Part shown: piece after piece, positions 53,036-62,400 of the stretch
Numbering within the stretch: position 1 is the first letter of the stretch
How the letters are laid out: each line of letters begins with the position of its first letter
NCBI RefSeq assembly: GCF_002003665.1
Contig: NZ_JATM01000006.1
Coordinates: 1 to 64,000, forward strand
Length of the DNA stretch: 64,000 nucleotides
Source: Bombella intestini
GTDB lineage: Bacteria; Pseudomonadota; Alphaproteobacteria; Acetobacterales; Acetobacteraceae
Direction: 5' to 3'
The notes under the pieces: generated by a model
What the model was told of the DNA's origin: nothing
The model's database searches: none
The model's input: the letters and a program-made list of their open reading frames with translations, nothing else
Made by a program: the position numbers and the translations under genes

Positions 53036-54286
53036 TTACCCAACCCGGACGAGGATATGCTTCTTCTTGCCAGAGGAAAGTTTTAGCGTACCATCCGTTA
53101 GGTCGGCAGATGTGATGATTTGGTTCTCATCCTTAATGACCACATCATTCAACCGGGCACCACCCCCACGGATGAGACGGCGGGCTTCGCCACCGCTGGC
53201 GGCCAGTCCGGCTTCTGCAAAGAGTTTGAAGGCCGGCATACCCTCAGCAGGTAGGCCGGAAGAGAGCGTGACTTCCGGTAGGGCTGCCTGCACGCTCCCC
53301 TGTTCAAACACTTTGCGGGCCGTCTCGGCAGCTTCCTCGGCGGCTTCCCGACCGTGACAGATGGCCGTGGCCTCGGTGGCCAGAATCTTCTTGGCTTCGT
53401 TGATCTCTGCCCCTGCCAGTGCACCGAGACGCTCACATTCTTCCACGGGCAGGTCTGTGAACATTTTGAGGAAGCGGCTGACATCGGCATCCTCGGTATT
53501 GCGCCAGAACTGCCAGTAATCAAACACAGGCCGGCGTTCCTTGCGGACCCACACGGCCCCGTTGGCGGACTTGCCCATCTTGGCACCGGAGGATGTGGTG
53601 ACGAGGGGTGTCGTCAGCCCGAACAGGCGGGCACCGTCGGTGCGGCGGGCAAGGTCGATGCCGGAGACGATGTTGCCCCACTGGTCAGAGCCGCCCATCT
53701 GGAGGATGGCCCCGTGGCGGCGGTGCAGCTCCCGGAAGTCGAACGCCTGAAGGATGGAGTAGTTGAACTCCAGGAAAGTCAGCCCCTGTTCCCGGTCTAG
53801 CCGCTGCTTTACGCTCTCAAAGGAGAGCATCCGGCTGACAGAGAACTGCACACCGACATCCTGAAGCAGGCCGATGTAAGATAGTTTATCCAACCAGTCC
53901 GCATTATTGACGAGACGGCACTTATCATCATCAAAGTTCAGGAACTGCCCAAGAGAAGCCCGCAGACCGGCGAGATTATGGGTGATAGTCTCATCCGTCA
54001 TCAGGGAGCGGGCTTCATCACGGAAGGACGGGTCACCAATCTTTGCCGTGCCGCCGCCAATCAGGGCGATGGGGTTGTGCCCGTGTTTTTGGAGCAGCCG
54101 TAGCATCATGATCGACATGGCATTGCCCACATGCAGGGAGTCTGCCGTGGGGTCAAAACCGATATAGGCCGTAATGGGGCCAGCCAGCATGAGTTCATCC
54201 AATGCTTCGAAATCTGTGCACTGGAAGATCATGCCACGGGCTTTTGCTTCCCGCAGGAATGGGCTTTTAAGCGTTATATCGGTCAT
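53036..54286 (-). CDS. tyrS: Tyrosyl-tRNA synthetase
   Basis: Charges tRNA-Tyr with tyrosine. The 416 residues contain the class I signature HVGN (HIGH-type) near residue 52, the tyrosine pocket YIGFDPTADSL, QMGGSDQWGNI and the KMSKS equivalent KMGKS near residue 235. An S4 RNA-binding domain forms the C-terminus (GGEARRLIRGGGARLNDVVI). It is full length and lies 47 bp downstream of the alpha/beta hydrolase gene on the same strand. Confidence 0.96.
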   Translation of the reverse strand: MTDITLKSPFLREAKARGMIFQCTDFEALDELMLAGPITAYIGFDPTADSLHVGNAMSIMMLRLLQKHGHNPIALIGGGTAKIGDPSFRDEARSLMTDETITHNLAGLRASLGQFLNFDDDKCRLVNNADWLDKLSYIGLLQDVGVQFSVSRMLSFESVKQRLDREQGLTFLEFNYSILQAFDFRELHRRHGAILQMGGSDQWGNIVSGIDLARRTDGARLFGLTTPLVTTSSGAKMGKSANGAVWVRKERRPVFDYWQFWRNTEDADVSRFLKMFTDLPVEECERLGALAGAEINEAKKILATEATAICHGREAAEEAAETARKVFEQGSVQAALPEVTLSSGLPAEGMPAFKLFAEAGLAASGGEARRLIRGGGARLNDVVIKDENQIITSADLTDGTLKLSSGKKKHILVRVG

Positions 54287-54333
54287 GAAGGGCCTTCTTC
54301 CTGGTAGATGTCCTGTCGGCAGGGTGTGGGTAG

Positions 54334-55029
54334 TTAGCCGACAGCTTCTGCAGCGGGCTCGGGCATTAGGGTGTCTTCGGGGGCGAAGAGATTCCGCTGC
54401 CGGGTTGTCACGTGGTCTTCCAACGCATCGGCAATCAGTTCTGCCTGTTGGGAGAAGATGTGATCGGCCTCGGGGAAGACCCGGTAATCAACCGTGACAT
54501 TCTTCTGCGTGTTGAGCTTGTCCACCAGTTTATGGATGACAGGCTCCGGCGCCATGCTGTCCTTGCCGCCAGCAATCATCAAGCCGCTGCACGGGCAGGG
54601 GGCAAGGAAGTTGAAGTCATAATCATCAGCCGGAGGAGCAACGCTGATCCAGCCACGGATTTCCGGGCGGCGCATAAGCAGCTGCATTCCTACGAAGGCA
54701 CCGAAGGAGTACCCGGCAATCCACAACTCGGAGGAGTTGGGGTTGATCATCTGCATCCAGTCTAGCGCAGCGGCTGCATCGGAGATTTCCCCGATTCCCC
54801 CGTCATAACGCCCCTGAGAACGACCAACACCACGGGAGTTGTAACGCAGGACAGAAAAGCCCATTGTCTGGAAACGCCGATACATGGTGTAGGCGATTCG
54901 ATTGTTCATCGTCCCCCCATGCAACGGATGTGGATGGATGATCAGGGCAAGCGGGGCGTTTGGGTCTTCAGAGTGATGGTAATGGCCTTCGAGCCGCCCG
55001 TCCGGGCCGGCAAACATGACTTCAGGCAT
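54334..55029 (-). CDS. Alpha/beta hydrolase of the dienelactone-hydrolase-like type
   Basis: A 231-residue cytoplasmic hydrolase. Motifs are HPHPLHGGTMNN (oxyanion region), YNSRGVGRSQG, the nucleophile elbow GYSFGA near residue 107, an Asp in GGKDSM and a His in EADHIFS. The family (COG2945-type) is conserved in proteobacteria with no established substrate. The ATG at 55029 has an AAGGTGAG site; an in-frame ATG nine codons upstream is less likely. The ~300 bp upstream hold a strong palindrome. Confidence 0.82.
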   Translation of the reverse strand: MPEVMFAGPDGRLEGHYHHSEDPNAPLALIIHPHPLHGGTMNNRIAYTMYRRFQTMGFSVLRYNSRGVGRSQGRYDGGIGEISDAAAALDWMQMINPNSSELWIAGYSFGAFVGMQLLMRRPEIRGWISVAPPADDYDFNFLAPCPCSGLMIAGGKDSMAPEPVIHKLVDKLNTQKNVTVDYRVFPEADHIFSQQAELIADALEDHVTTRQRNLFAPEDTLMPEPAAEAVG

Positions 55030-55351
55030 GCGTCTCTCACCTTTTTGTCCACCCATTGCCCGTTGAAGGACCAGAGTGGTTGTGCAAACCGATAATGCCC
55101 GGGTCCTGTCCGGGGCCCGGGCATAATTTTACGCCCCGGTCAGAAGGCACAGCCCCAGTCCGGGAGGAACATACCGGCGTTGTATATCGGTTCCACCCTC
55201 GCAATTTCTACCAAAATCGACTCTTCTCTTCTGGTTTTTTCAAAATGGTAAAGAAGATTGTATCTATCATCGGTCATGAGCATGGCTTGTTGTAGAGTGT
55301 TTAGACAAGGCATGACTCTATGCGTTTCAGGCAGAGCAGAAGGGGTTTTTC
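55030..55351. other. Intergenic region with a GC-rich palindrome
   Basis: The gap separates the divergent hydrolase and cysteine desulfurase genes. ATGCCCGGG (55095-55103) pairs perfectly with CCCGGGCAT (55116-55124); an AATTTT follows on the plus strand. A second, imperfect pairing is possible between ACGCC near 55131 and CCGGCGT near 55172. No tRNA or SRP RNA could be made from it. It may hold operators for the Fe-S gene cluster or a small structured RNA. Confidence 0.45.
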
Positions 55352-56560
55352 ATGATTCAGGAGGCGGCTTTGCGGCAGAGTCCTGTCTATCTCGATGCTA
55401 ATGCAACCGAGCCCCTGCGCCCTGCTGCTCGGGAGGCTGTATTAGCCGGGTTGGAGCAGACAGGGAATCCGGCGTCTGTTCATGCGGCAGGGCGTAAGGC
55501 CCGTATCATGCTGGAAGAAGCCCGCAAGCAGATGGCTGTAGCGTTTGGCAGAGAGGCTGACTGCTGCGTTTTTACATCGGGGGGAACAGAGGCGGATACG
55601 CTTGCCCTGCATGGTTTTGGGCGTGCGGAAGGCCGTGCCATTCTCATCGGTGCTACCGAGCATGATGCCATCCGTAAAGCCGCCCCTGATGCTGCCCTTA
55701 TCCCAGTAGATGGGCAAGGTGTGATTGATTGCACGGCATTAGAAGAGATGCTGGCGACCCGTACCGCCGGGGAGGGAGTACAGCGTGGGCCATTGGTCTG
55801 CATTATGGCCGCTAATAATGAGACGGGGGTATATGCGCCTTTGCAGGATGTGGCCGCCCTTTGCCGCCGCTATGGTGCGTTTCTTCATGTGGACGCTGTA
55901 CAGGCTGCTGGCCGGATGCGGGAACGGGATGAGTTCTCACAGGCTTTGAAGGATGGTTCGCTGGCCGGGGCTAGTTTAGCCCTGTCCGCCCATAAGATGG
56001 GTGGCCCCAAAGGGGCGGGGGCTTTGATTCTGCCAGAAGATAGGCCTCTATCCCCTCTGTTGCCCGGTGGTGGGCAGGAGAGGGGACGGCGGGGCGGTAC
56101 GCCAGCTCTTGCCCTGCATAAAGGCATGGTCGCCGCCTTTGAGGAAAGCCAAAAGCAAGATTGGGCCATGTTGGAATCCCTCCGGGATGAACTGGAGTCC
56201 ATCATGGCGCAAGCCGGAGCCCTCATCATGGGGCGCGGTGTGGCCCGCTTGCTCAATACCATCAGTGCTGTTCTTCCCGGTGTAACGGCCCAGATGCAGC
56301 TGATGGCGTTGGATATTGAAGGGTATTGCGTGTCTGCTGGTTCGGCTTGTTCGTCTGGCAAAGTGTCTCGGTCTCATGTGCTGGAAGCCATGGGGCAGGG
56401 GGAGGCCGCCGGACAGGCCATTCGTGTATCTTTGCCGTGGAATGTGAGGGCTGAGGATGTCAGGACATTTGGGCACGCTTATGCACGTATGGCACAGCGT
56501 TTTGCTGAACGTGGCTTGTTGAAAAGGCCTGCTTCCTTGGGAGGAGTAGATGATCGGTAA
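55352..56560 (+). CDS. Cysteine desulfurase (first of a tandem pair)
   Basis: A PLP enzyme that takes sulfur from cysteine as a persulfide for Fe-S clusters and tRNA thiolation. The 402 residues show VYLDANATEPLRPAAREA, FTSGGTEADTLAL, the PLP lysine in LSAHKMGGPKG near residue 210 and a reactive cysteine in SAGSACSSGKVSRSHVLEAMG near residue 328. All catalytic residues are present. Compared with its neighbour it is more divergent (ANATEP instead of the usual NATT). It overlaps the next gene by 11 nt. Confidence 0.9.
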   Translation: MIQEAALRQSPVYLDANATEPLRPAAREAVLAGLEQTGNPASVHAAGRKARIMLEEARKQMAVAFGREADCCVFTSGGTEADTLALHGFGRAEGRAILIGATEHDAIRKAAPDAALIPVDGQGVIDCTALEEMLATRTAGEGVQRGPLVCIMAANNETGVYAPLQDVAALCRRYGAFLHVDAVQAAGRMRERDEFSQALKDGSLAGASLALSAHKMGGPKGAGALILPEDRPLSPLLPGGGQERGRRGGTPALALHKGMVAAFEESQKQDWAMLESLRDELESIMAQAGALIMGRGVARLLNTISAVLPGVTAQMQLMALDIEGYCVSAGSACSSGKVSRSHVLEAMGQGEAAGQAIRVSLPWNVRAEDVRTFGHAYARMAQRFAERGLLKRPASLGGVDDR

Positions 56561-57716
56561 GGGGCAGTGTCCGTCTGATGGGGTGATCTATTTGGACTAT
56601 CTCGCCACAACCCCTTGTGACCCCGCTGTGGTGGAGGCGATGCTACCGTGGTTTATGCAGCATCCTGCCAATGAGGGGAGTCTGCATGTGCCGGGGCGGC
56701 GGGCAGAAGAAGCTGTGGAGCAGGCCAGAGCAGAGCTTGCCGCAGCACTTCACGTTAGTCCGCAAGAACTGATTTGGACCTCCGGAGCCACAGAATCCAA
56801 CAATCTGGCTATTAAGGGGGCGGTTCGTTTTCTGAAAGAACAGGGTGATAAGCGGAGGCGCATCATCACCGTGGCAACGGAACATAAATGCGTGCTGGAG
56901 AGTGTTCGCTCTCTGGCGGATGAAGGGTTCGAACCCGTCATCCTGCCCGTGGAGCCGGATGGTCGCTTGTCGCCTGATTGTCTGGAAGATGCTTTGAAGA
57001 CGCCCGCCCTGCTGGTCAGCATCATGGCGGCGAATAATGAGACGGGCGTGGTACAAGACCTTGCCTCTCTCATACCGCTGGTAAAGCAGGCTGGTGCTCT
57101 ACTGCACGTGGATATGGCCCAGATGTTCGGTAAGCTGCCTTGTATGTTGGAGGGAGTCGATCTCGCTTCAGTCTCGGCACATAAGATATATGGTCCCAAG
57201 GGGATTGGTGCCTTGTATGTCCGGCGGCGGCCCCGTGTGCGGCTTGCCCCCCTGTTTTCTGGCGGAGGGCAGGAGCGTGGCATGCGCTCTGGCACGTTGC
57301 CTGTGCCGCTGATTGTCGGCATGGGGACGGCTGCCCGCCTCGCCGTGGAGACACAGCTTGCGGAGGCAGACCGTCTTGCGGGCTTGCGGGATAGGCTGTG
57401 GCAGGGTATGCGGCAGCTGTTCCCGGTGGTGTATCTTAATGGTGCACCGGCCCCACGGCTGCCGGGCGTCTTGAACATATGCCTGCCCGCTGGGCTGGAA
57501 GCACGGCAAGCTCTGGCCCTTGTGCCGGGGGTTGCTTTTTCATCAGGTTCGGCCTGTTCGGCAGCATCCGGGGCCCCGTCCTACGTTCTGAAAGCGATGG
57601 GGTTGACGGATGCAGAGGCACGCAGGAGCTTGCGCCTGTCGGTAGGACGTTTTACCTCGGCAGGTGATGTGGAGTGCGCAGTGGCCCGTTTTGGGCAGGG
57701 CTTTGCCGGGCGGTAA
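56550..57716 (+). CDS. iscS: Cysteine desulfurase (second of a tandem pair, IscS-like)
   Basis: The 388 residues carry [45 protein letters not shown], the PLP lysine in [20 protein letters not shown] near residue 210 and the active cysteine in [21 protein letters not shown] near residue 332, closest to IscS. A GGAGGAG site precedes the ATG inside the end of the upstream gene. The ferredoxin and mnmA genes that follow suggest it feeds Fe-S assembly and tRNA 2-thiouridine. No iscR, iscU or sufBCD gene is in the window. Confidence 0.9.
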   Translation: MIGKGQCPSDGVIYLDYLATTPCDPAVVEAMLPWFMQHPANEGSLHVPGRRAEEAVEQARAELAAALHVSPQELIWTSGATESNNLAIKGAVRFLKEQGDKRRRIITVATEHKCVLESVRSLADEGFEPVILPVEPDGRLSPDCLEDALKTPALLVSIMAANNETGVVQDLASLIPLVKQAGALLHVDMAQMFGKLPCMLEGVDLASVSAHKIYGPKGIGALYVRRRPRVRLAPLFSGGGQERGMRSGTLPVPLIVGMGTAARLAVETQLAEADRLAGLRDRLWQGMRQLFPVVYLNGAPAPRLPGVLNICLPAGLEARQALALVPGVAFSSGSACSAASGAPSYVLKAMGLTDAEARRSLRLSVGRFTSAGDVECAVARFGQGFAGR

Positions 57717-57750
57717 AGGCTACTGCATGGATACAGGGAGTGAGGGATTT

Positions 57751-58065
57751 ATGCCCCGGATGGTTTTTGTTGAGCGTGATGGTAGCCGCCATGAGGTGGA
57801 GGCACAGGCTGGTCTTTCCGTGTTGGAGATCGCCCATGAAAATAATATTGACCTCGAGGGTGCCTGCGAAGGGTCACTGGCCTGCGCCACCTGTCATGTG
57901 ATCGTGGACCCCGCTTGGGCAGACAAGCTGAAAAGCCCGAATGATGATGAGGAAGATATGCTTGACCTCGCCTTTGGTCTGGAAAAGACTTCCCGCCTTG
58001 GCTGCCAGATCGTCATGACGGACGAGCTGGATGGTCTTGTTGTTCATCTTCCTAAGGCCGGTTGA
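57751..58065 (+). CDS. fdx: [2Fe-2S] ferredoxin, Isc/adrenodoxin type
   Basis: A 104-residue electron carrier for Fe-S cluster assembly. The cluster ligands appear as [10 protein letters not shown] (C-x5-C-x2-C) near residues 39-48 and a later cysteine in [21 protein letters not shown]. It has the family length from this ATG, which follows a GAGGG site; an ATG at 57727 and an open frame further upstream are less likely. It lies 34 nt after iscS and overlaps mnmA upstream sequence by none. Confidence 0.9.
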   Translation: MPRMVFVERDGSRHEVEAQAGLSVLEIAHENNIDLEGACEGSLACATCHVIVDPAWADKLKSPNDDEEDMLDLAFGLEKTSRLGCQIVMTDELDGLVVHLPKAG

Positions 58066-58076
58066 GGTTTCTGACC

Positions 58077-59159
58077 ATGCGTATCCTTGTGGCTATGTCC
58101 GGTGGGGTGGATAGTTCCGTCGTGGCAGCACTGCTGAAACAGCAGGGCCATGAGGTTATCGGGGCAACTCTGCAACTTTACGATCATAGTGGCCCGGCCA
58201 AGCCCGGTGCTTGTTGCGCTGGGCGGGACATTATGGATGCCCGCATGGTCGCCGAGCGTATCGGTTTTCCGCATTACGTTATTGATGCAGAAAGCCGCTT
58301 CCGGGAAAGTGTGATCGAGAGTTTCGCCGATTCTTATGCCAGAGGGGAGACACCTGTCCCCTGTGTGGCCTGCAATCAGGGTGTCAAATTCACGGACCTT
58401 CTGAATATGGCACGGGACCTTGGCTGTGAGGCTATGGCGACTGGCCATTATGTGCGCCGTGTAGAAGGCCCGGAGGGTGTAGAAATGCACCGTCCTGTGG
58501 ACCGGGACCGGGACCAGAGCTGGTTCCTGTTCGCTACCACCCGTGAGCAGCTTGAATTTCTACGCTTTCCACTCGGTGAGATGCCCGATAAAGCCCATGT
58601 ACGGGCCTTGGCGGAGGAGCTGGGGCTGGATGTGGCGACAAAGCGGGACAGTCAGGATATTTGTTTCGTGACGAACGGTTCCTACGCCGGGTTGGTGGAG
58701 AAGATGCGGCCTGAGATCGAAGGGCCGGGCGATATTGTGGATGAAAAGGGTAATGTGCTGGGCCGGCATGAGGGTATCGCCCGCTATACGGTTGGGCAGA
58801 GCCGTCGTCTGGGGGACATTCACACCGGCACGGGTGAGAGGCAGATGGTCACAGCTATTGATGTCCCCTCCCGCCGCATTATCGTTGGCCCTCGCCAGAC
58901 ATTAACCAGTGATGAGAGCCGCCGGATTGTTCGTCTGCGGGACATGAATTGGCTGATCGATGCCCCACCAGAGGGTGTCCGTTGTGGTGTACAGCTTCGT
59001 GCACGGGAAGGGCTGCGGCAGGCCCTTGTACGCCCTCTGGAAGACGGCCGGGCCGAAGTGCAGTTGGAGGAACCGGCTCTGCCTGCTCCGGGGCAGGCCT
59101 GTGTAATGTATGCAGGTGACCGGGTGTTGGGTGGCGGCTTTATTCTCGCTGACCGGTGA
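58077..59159 (+). CDS. mnmA: tRNA-specific 2-thiouridylase MnmA
   Basis: Adds sulfur at U34 of tRNA Lys, Glu and Gln using persulfide sulfur from a cysteine desulfurase. The 360 residues show the PP-loop AMSGGVDSSV near residue 8, the catalytic cysteines in PVPCVACNQGVKF and KRDSQDICFVTNGSY, and GDIVDEKGNVLGRHEGIARYTVGQSRRLG. The ATG at 58077 follows a GAGG site; an in-frame TTG at 58062 is rejected. Placement after iscS and fdx fits its sulfur source. Confidence 0.95.
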   Translation: MRILVAMSGGVDSSVVAALLKQQGHEVIGATLQLYDHSGPAKPGACCAGRDIMDARMVAERIGFPHYVIDAESRFRESVIESFADSYARGETPVPCVACNQGVKFTDLLNMARDLGCEAMATGHYVRRVEGPEGVEMHRPVDRDRDQSWFLFATTREQLEFLRFPLGEMPDKAHVRALAEELGLDVATKRDSQDICFVTNGSYAGLVEKMRPEIEGPGDIVDEKGNVLGRHEGIARYTVGQSRRLGDIHTGTGERQMVTAIDVPSRRIIVGPRQTLTSDESRRIVRLRDMNWLIDAPPEGVRCGVQLRAREGLRQALVRPLEDGRAEVQLEEPALPAPGQACVMYAGDRVLGGGFILADR

Positions 59160-59176
59160 ATTGAGATGCTTGCAAA

Positions 59177-59200
59177 GGGGAGCGGAGAAATCCGCTTTCC
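59177..59200 (+). terminator. Hairpin past mnmA
   Basis: AGCGGA (59181-59186) and TCCGCT (59191-59196) enclose a GAAA tetraloop, and the stem extends outward through G-T and G-C pairs to 59177/59200. It lies 18 nt past the mnmA stop. The T-run after it is weak. Confidence 0.55.
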
Positions 59201-59266
59201 ATCACGCATTCTTTATCCTTGATTAAAAGTGACGTTTTCCCGCCATTTTGGGCTGGGGGCTTCTAG

Positions 59267-59345
59267 GGCGGGGAATGGATATTCCTTACTTTGGGGAATG
59301 GCTGGCCTTTAGGAATGTTTCGACTTCCCAATATATTTTGCATGA
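59267..59345 (+). promoter_or_regulatory. Putative putA control region with repeated GGAATG motifs
   Basis: GGAATGG occurs at 59272-59278 and 59295-59301, and GGAATG again at 59312-59317, with an inverted ATTCC at 59281-59285. GGAAT-N4-ATTCC forms a palindrome. A TTTAGG...TATATT pair (about 59308 and 59331) could be the promoter. This would suit an Lrp-type or other regulator of proline use, but no regulator is identified. The rest of this 302-bp gap shows nothing further. Confidence 0.4.
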
Positions 59346-59461
59346 ATCCTGTTTTTGGATATGGACAAAGCCCCATGTTTCATGGTCTGGCTGGATGTAG
59401 AGAAGTTCTTTCTCCACAACAACAGGAAGTGATTGTCACGCTCTCAGCTTGAAGGTTTGGT

Positions 59462-62400
59462 ATGGCTTATTTTGCACGTCATTTTGGTTCATTGCCGGAA
59501 CGTTCTGCCCTGCGGAAGGCCATTGCCGAGAAGATACGGTATCCGGAACAGGCCTGTGTGGAAGCCCTGCTTCCCGATGCTGAGCTGAAGTTCGATGAAG
59601 AACGGGTCGCCGGTAGAATCAGCTTGGCACTGGCTCGTGCCCTGCGCGATCACCGTAAGCCCGGTCTGGTGGAAACGCTGGTACAAGAATTCAGCCTTGG
59701 CTCTGCCGAAGGTGTGGCCCTGATGAGCATGGCAGAGGCCCTGCTGCGGACACCCGACCACGAAACGCGTGATGCCCTGATTCGGGATCAGGTCGGCGTA
59801 GGTGACTGGCTCTCCCATATGGGGCGGGAGAGTGGCCTGATCATTAATGCCGCCTCGTGGGGGCTGGATATTACAAGCCGCCTGATTGCTCCCCAGAAGC
59901 GCATGAGTGTGATTCACAACATGCTGCGTAAACGTGGTGAGCCGGTCGTCCGCAAGGCTGTGCAGTTCGCTATGCAGATGATGGGCCAGCAGTTCGTGCT
60001 TGGTCAGACCATCGAGGGAGCCTTGAAGGATTCCAGCAAGCGGCAGGCACAGGGCTTCACCTACTCTTACGATATGCTGGGTGAGGCTGCATTGGACCGT
60101 ACCGATGCTGAGCGTTATCAGGCCGCCTATCATGCTGCTCTGGAAGCCATCGGGAGCCGTGCCACGGGCGAGGCGGTTTATGACCGTCCCGGTCTGTCCA
60201 TCAAATTGTCCGCTCTGCACCCCCGTTATGAGCGTGCCAAGCGTGAGCGTGTGCTGGGCGAGCTGCTGCCGACCGTCAAGGCTCTGGCCGTGCGTGCTAA
60301 GCACTACAATATCGGCCTGAATATTGATGCTGAGGAAAGCGAGCGGCTGGATATCTCTCTGGATATTCTGGAAGCCCTTTGCCGTGATCCTGAGCTGGCC
60401 AACTGGGATGGTATCGGTTTCGTTGTGCAGGCTTATGGTCGCCGTGCCGCTACTGTGCTGGATTACATCATTGCCCTTGGTCGTGAGACCGGGCATCGCC
60501 TCATGGTTCGTCTGGTCAAGGGAGCCTATTGGGATACCGAGCTGAAGAAGGCTCAAATTGATGGCGTGCCGGACTTCCCGGTTTTCACTCGCAAATGTCA
60601 TACGGATGTTAGCTACATTGCGTGTGCCCGTAAGTTGCTGGGTGCGACCGATGCTGTGTTCCCGCAGTTTGCCACGCATAATGCCCGCACGGTGGCTTCT
60701 ATTTATGCCATGGCTGGTACGGACTTCCATGAAGGGCAGTACGAGTTCCAGTGTCTGCACGGCATGGGTGAAGCCCTTTTTGAGCGTGTCGTAGGCCCGA
60801 AGAATCTGGATCGTCCGTGTCGTATCTATGCTCCGGTTGGAACATATGACACGTTGCTGGCCTATCTAGTCCGCCGTCTTCTGGAGAATGGGGCTAACTC
60901 GTCCTTCATCAACCTGCTGGGCGACCCGAACATTTCGCTTGAGAAACTGGTGGAAGACCCGGTTCAGGTCACACGCTCCTACAGCCCGGTCGGTGCGCCG
61001 CATCGTGAGATCAAGAAGCCGCTGGATATGTTCGAGCCAGAACGGCGGAACTCAAAGGGTATGGACCTGAACGATGATTTCGTTCTGGCTCATCTCGGAA
61101 AAGAGCTGGATACTCTGCCAGAGACCTACGAGGCTACACCGCTTGTGCCGGGTCTTGGTGAGGCAGAACGTCCGGTTCATCCAGTAACCAACCCGGCAGA
61201 GCGTAGCGATCAGGTTGGTCAGGTGACCTTTGCCATCCCAGAGGATATCCCTCATGCCATGAATGTGGCGGAAGAGGCCTTTGCAGGTTGGGCAGCACGT
61301 TCTTCTGATGAACGTGGCGAGATTCTCGAACGGGCAGCTGATCTGCTTGAAGAACGCTACATCGCCTATATGGGTCTTGCTGTGCGTGAAGCTGGTAAGT
61401 CCTACCCCAATGCTGTGGCCGAGGTGCGTGAGGCTATCGACTTCCTGCGTTATTATGGCGGCATGGTCCGGCGGGAATTCAGCAATAAGACGCATCTCCC
61501 GCTGGGGACAGTCGTTTGCATCAGCCCGTGGAACTTCCCGCTAGCTATTTTCCTTGGACAGGTTTCTGCTGCTTTGGCCGCTGGGAACACTGTTCTGGCC
61601 AAGCCAGCAGAGGAAACACCGCTGATTGCTATGGAGGCTGTCAAGCTTCTGCATGAAGCAGGCGTGCCGAAAGAGGTTCTCCAGTTCCTGCCTGGTGAAG
61701 GTGATGTGGGCGCCGCTATGGTGGCCGATAAGCGTGTTGCTGGGGTGATGTTCACTGGTTCCACAGTCGTGGCGCAGATCATTGCTCGTCAGCTCGCAGG
61801 CCGTCTGGGGCGGAATGGTCAGCCGGTACCGCTCGTGGCGGAGACAGGCGGGCTGAATGCGATGGTGGTTGATTCCTCTGCTCTGCCGGAGCAGGTAGTC
61901 AAGGATATCGTATCTTCCGCATTTGATAGTGCCGGTCAGCGTTGTTCGGCTCTGCGTGTGCTCTGTGTGCAGGATGATGCAGCCGATCGTATCATTTCCC
62001 TCTTGAAGGGAGCCATGGAAGAGCTGCGCATTGGTATCCCGGCTAAGTTGGCTACGGATGTGGGGCCGGTCATCAGTGAGGTGGCTCGTAAAGGTATTGT
62101 AGATCATATCGAGGCACTGCGTGCCCGGAATCATCCGATCTTCCAGGCCCCAACCGTGGAGGAAGAAACCAAGGGTGGTACTTACGTTCCGCCGACCCTG
62201 ATTGAGGTCAACTCCATTGCTGATGTGGGTGGTGAGATCTTCGGACCGGTGCTGCATGTGCTTCGTTATCGGCGTGAGGAGCTGGAAGCTCTGATCACCC
62301 GTAGCAACGCTGGTGGTTATGGCCTGACCTTTGGTGTGCATAGCCGTGTGCCGTCCCGGATCGAGTATCTGGTTGACCGGGTCGAGGCTGGGAATATCTA

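Noticed and set aside
55131-55215. Possible tRNA or SRP RNA in the gap before the cysteine desulfurase
   Set aside because: A TTCC...ACCA-like end and a CCGGGAGGA tetraloop-like element were seen, but no cloverleaf and no complete SRP domain IV consensus could be formed.
59489-60760. 423-codon open frame on the minus strand inside putA (and similar ones at 61541-62518, 13760-14806, 34251-34874 and 36324-36998)
   Set aside because: They are antisense shadows of strongly codon-biased genes; the translated sequences have no recognisable domains and lack ribosome-binding sites.
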